The position numbers and the translations under genes were made by a program. The notes under the pieces were generated by a model. That model did not search any database, was not told the origin of the DNA, and saw only the letters and a program-made list of their open reading frames with translations. Source: an uncultured Eubacteriales bacterium (GTDB lineage: Bacteria; Bacillota; Clostridia; Peptostreptococcales; Anaerovoracaceae). From it: a stretch of DNA of 7,334 nucleotides. This document shows, in pieces, positions 5,790 to 7,334 of this stretch (the first letter of the stretch is position 1; the number at the start of each line of letters is the position of its first letter). The DNA is taken from contig CAJUEB010000116.1 of assembly GCA_910585135.1 (NCBI GenBank), positions 1 to 7,334 on the forward strand. Reading direction: 5' to 3'.

Positions 5790-5991
5790 GTTCAATTCAA
5801 AGTTTTTCACTGCGTCCGCCACGTCTATCCGTTCAATGCGAAGGTTTCTACTGCGTCCGTCACGTCTATCCGTCCAATGCGAAATTTTCACTGCGTCCGC
5901 CACGTCTATCCGTTCAATGCGAAGGTTTTCACTGCGTCCGCCAAGCTATCCGTTCAATACGAATTTTTCCACTGCATCCGCCACGCCATCC
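5790..5991. repeat. 40/41-bp tandem array derived from the 3' end of the HAD gene
   Basis: Five contiguous copies lie at 5790-5830, 5831-5871, 5872-5911, 5912-5951 and 5952-5991. The rightmost copy is the functional 3' end of the HAD phosphatase gene. Read on the minus strand, the copies repeat codons for the last residues of that protein. The gene itself encodes VADAVEKFVLNG; copy 5912-5951 encodes LADAVKTFALNG and copy 5831-5871 encodes VTDAVETFALNG, each followed by TAG. Copy 5872-5911 has lost one base, and copy 5790-5830 lacks the stop. There are no spacers between copies. A further decayed copy may lie at about 5750-5789. Confidence 0.93.
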
Positions 5992-6773
5992 GCATCATTC
6001 GGTGGCGCGATATATTTCGCCACAGCCTTCACCTCATCCACGGCGTTTCCGACCGCTACCGGAAAACCACAAGCCTTTAGCATCGCAATATCGTTCGGGC
6101 TGTCCCCCGCCGCCATCATTTCGCTGCTATCGATTCCCAAGAGCTTTCCCATCTGGCGCAAGGCTTCCGCTTTACTGGTCGTCGCCCCGCCAATTTCCAG
6201 GTTATGTGCGAAAGAACTGGTGATCGTCGCTTCCGGAATGGTCAGGAGTTTTTCTCGCATCGCCGGTTTCTCGCTGATATCCTCAAAATTGATATTGATA
6301 TTTTCTATACTGCCTTTATGATCCAGCATAAACTGATAAATATCCTCCACGGGATTGCGCGTCGTTAAAATGTATTCCACATCGCGAAAACTCTTCCCGC
6401 TCCGCTCCACCTGGCGATAATACGCGCCGTCTATATAAGCAATGCCCTTGACGAAACATTCAATGATATAAGGATACTGTCTCAAAAGCGCCACCGACCG
6501 CTCCGTCGCCAGCGGGGAAAGGCAATTTTCATAAAAAGTCTTGTTTTCCGCAAGATCCGTAATCGATGCGCCATTTGAAGTCAGTACGTAACGGATCGCA
6601 TCTATTTCGAACACATCCGCCGGAAGCGCAGAAAACGGCCTGCCCGTCGCGATCACGATATTGACTCCTTGTTCTGCCGCCTTTTGCAAAGCCGCCCGGT
6701 TTCTTTTGCTTATTTCTCTGTCATTATTAATGGTTGTCCCATCAAGATCCAGTGCAATTAATTTGATCGTCAT
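5946..6773 (-). CDS. Cof-type HAD superfamily phosphatase
   Basis: Member of the Cof/YbiV/YidA group of HAD hydrolases, cytoplasmic Mg-dependent phosphatases that act on sugar phosphates, flavin or other small phosphates; the substrate cannot be told from sequence. The 275-residue product fits the family (about 265-290). HAD motif I is DLDGTT (9-14), with nucleophile D9 and acid/base D11. Motif II is the Thr of IATGRP (T43), motif III is K201 in GATTSKAEAL, and motif IV is GDSPNDIAML (223-232), with D224 and D228. The cap domain of the C2 type lies between about 85 and 190. The ATG at 6773 is preceded by AAGGAG (6780-6785) with a 6-nt spacer; an upstream frame extension to 6809 has no such site. 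The gene ends inside a tandem array built from its own last 40 bp. Confidence 0.95.
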   Translation of the reverse strand: MTIKLIALDLDGTTINNDREISKRNRAALQKAAEQGVNIVIATGRPFSALPADVFEIDAIRYVLTSNGASITDLAENKTFYENCLSPLATERSVALLRQYPYIIECFVKGIAYIDGAYYRQVERSGKSFRDVEYILTTRNPVEDIYQFMLDHKGSIENININFEDISEKPAMREKLLTIPEATITSSFAHNLEIGGATTSKAEALRQMGKLLGIDSSEMMAAGDSPNDIAMLKACGFPVAVGNAVDEVKAVAKYIAPPNDADGVADAVEKFVLNG

Positions 6774-7110
6774 ATTTATCTCCTTGAATGCAAAGCGTTT
6801 TTTCTGCAAGCATTTTTATTTTCGCGCGTTCGTCTTCCGCATTACAATGTGTGAACGCAGGGGATCGAAATGTTTCAATGCGCAGCCTCATGCGTCTAGT
6901 TTCTTTCCATAAACGCAAACAGCCCTGCGCCTTTTGTAAAGCGATTCGTTCCGTTTCCCGATCCGGCTGCCGCTCCCTTACAAAATCAAACGCAAGCTGC
7001 GGACCGCCAGACTGCCAGTGCATCGAACTGCCAAGCGTTCAGTTCACCAAAACGCCGGAGCATCAAAACACCAAGCCGCAATCCACTTTGAACGCCGCCG
7101 TTTTCCACAA
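6774..7110. other. 337-bp spacer between the hydrolase genes, nothing clear
   Basis: Apart from the HAD ribosome binding site I see no supported feature. A 93-codon frame on the minus strand (7023-6742) has no ribosome binding site, runs 32 bp into the HAD gene and shows no family features. The word TGCAAGCATTT near 6805 recurs upstream of yraN at 4508-4518. No promoter with two good boxes and no terminator hairpin with a U-run were found. Confidence 0.6.
6780..6785 (-). promoter_or_regulatory. Ribosome binding site deciding the HAD gene start
   Basis: The minus strand reads AAGGAG 6 nt before the ATG at 6773, which places motif I at the usual distance from the N terminus. Confidence 0.85.
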
Positions 7111-7334
7111 CTATTTGTCTTCCACAATATCCAAAAACTCCTTATTGATCTGGCGCACTTTTTTCATCGTACATCCGTCCGCATGCCCCGGATAAATCGT
7201 AATATCGTTTCCCCATTTGTCCACCTTATTTAAAATGCTGTCGCGCATTTCCGCAGGCGAACCATCCTCCAGATCAGTCCTGCCCAAATCGACATCAAAC
7301 ACAGTGTCCCCCGTAAAGCACACCTTGCTCGTCT
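7111..7334 (-). CDS. Metallo-beta-lactamase-fold hydrolase, C-terminal part
   Basis: The 74 complete codons present (the 5' part lies beyond the right edge) match the end of the glyoxalase II-like MBL hydrolases, Zn-dependent cytoplasmic enzymes that often cleave thioesters such as S-lactoylglutathione-type substrates. CFTGDTVFDVDLGRTDL supplies the bridging metal-ligand Asp of TGD and the family GRTDL motif. YPGH supplies the last metal-ligand His. After PGH the sequence is ADGCTMKKVRQIN, where relatives usually have GPSTT-like residues followed by N-P. The first HxHxDH metal site is outside the window, so activity cannot be judged. It lies 337 bp upstream of the HAD gene on the same strand, so co-transcription is possible but not shown. 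Confidence 0.9.
   Translation of the reverse strand, partial: TSKVCFTGDTVFDVDLGRTDLEDGSPAEMRDSILNKVDKWGNDITIYPGHADGCTMKKVRQINKEFLDIVEDK

Larger units (their letters stand above)
4471..5945. other. 1475-bp gene-free region rich in repeats
   Basis: No open frame here combines a start, a ribosome binding site and family-like sequence. From left to right it holds the yraN leader and promoter, an AT-rich stretch, an 18-bp palindrome (4915-4932), a 38-bp tandem repeat (4938-5052), four spaced hairpins (5067-5341), a 46-bp period repeat (5361-5449), and a GC-richer stretch (5520-5789) with only weak 20-bp period similarity around 5610-5660. The array copied from the HAD gene end (5790-5991) closes it. 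The shift from AT-rich (about 4560-5510) to GC-richer (5520 on) suggests segments of different origin. No transposase, attachment site or phage gene is visible. Confidence 0.75.

Noticed and set aside
5790..5991. Possible CRISPR array
   Set aside because: The copies are contiguous with no variable spacers, derive from the neighbouring gene end, and no cas gene is present.
5764..6321. 185-codon plus-strand frame across the tandem array and the HAD gene
   Set aside because: It is antisense to a clear HAD coding region, and its internal repeats (FTASATSIRSMRRF-like) simply mirror the DNA array.
6805..6815. TGCAAGCATTT shared by the leaders of the HAD gene and yraN (4508-4518)
   Set aside because: Eleven bases in AT-rich leaders, with no further alignment around them; probably chance.
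6742..7023. 93-codon minus-strand frame upstream of and overlapping the HAD gene
   Set aside because: No ribosome binding site before the ATG at 7023, overlap with the well-supported HAD start, and a composition without recognisable domain motifs.

Overview
All six genes I can support lie on the minus strand, so transcription runs right to left. The conserved order yraN - comM - dprA - topA (4470 down to 1) is typical of Gram-positive Firmicutes, especially Clostridia. Strong GGAGG-like ribosome binding sites, sigma-A-like promoters and mid-range GC genes separated by AT-rich spacers fit the same group. I cannot name a genus from sequence alone.

Layout from right to left: the 3' end of a metallo-beta-lactamase-fold hydrolase enters from outside the window (7334-7111). 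A 337-base spacer follows, then a complete Cof-type HAD phosphatase (6773-5946). Next is a 1475-base gene-free region (4471-5945) packed with repeats. Then come yraN (4470-4132), a 433-base spacer with a 44-bp tandem repeat, comM/yifB (3698-2163), a 399-base spacer with a 46-bp tandem repeat, dprA (1763-870) and the first 270 codons of topA (810-1, running off the left edge). Coding sequence covers 4631 of 7334 bases (63%), which is low for a bacterium.

The left-hand genes concern DNA handling. DprA loads RecA on incoming single-stranded DNA, ComM is a branch-migration helicase used in transformation, YraN is a nuclease-fold protein of unknown role, and TopA relaxes negative supercoils. The two right-hand enzymes are broad-family hydrolases whose substrates cannot be assigned.

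The unusual part is the spacers. Three of the five contain direct tandem repeats with 38-46 bp units (five arrays in all), unrelated in sequence to each other. The 40/41-bp array at 5790-5991 is made of copies of the 3' end of the HAD gene, stop codon included. A second array (4938-5052) also repeats a short coding-like phrase ending in a stop codon. Between them sits a regular set of four hairpins, TTCTCT-N25/26-AGAGAA, each 37-38 nt long and arranged as two pairs with identical 55-nt internal spacing. An 18-bp perfect palindrome lies just before these. I see no tRNA, rRNA, CRISPR array, transposase or convincing intrinsic terminator.
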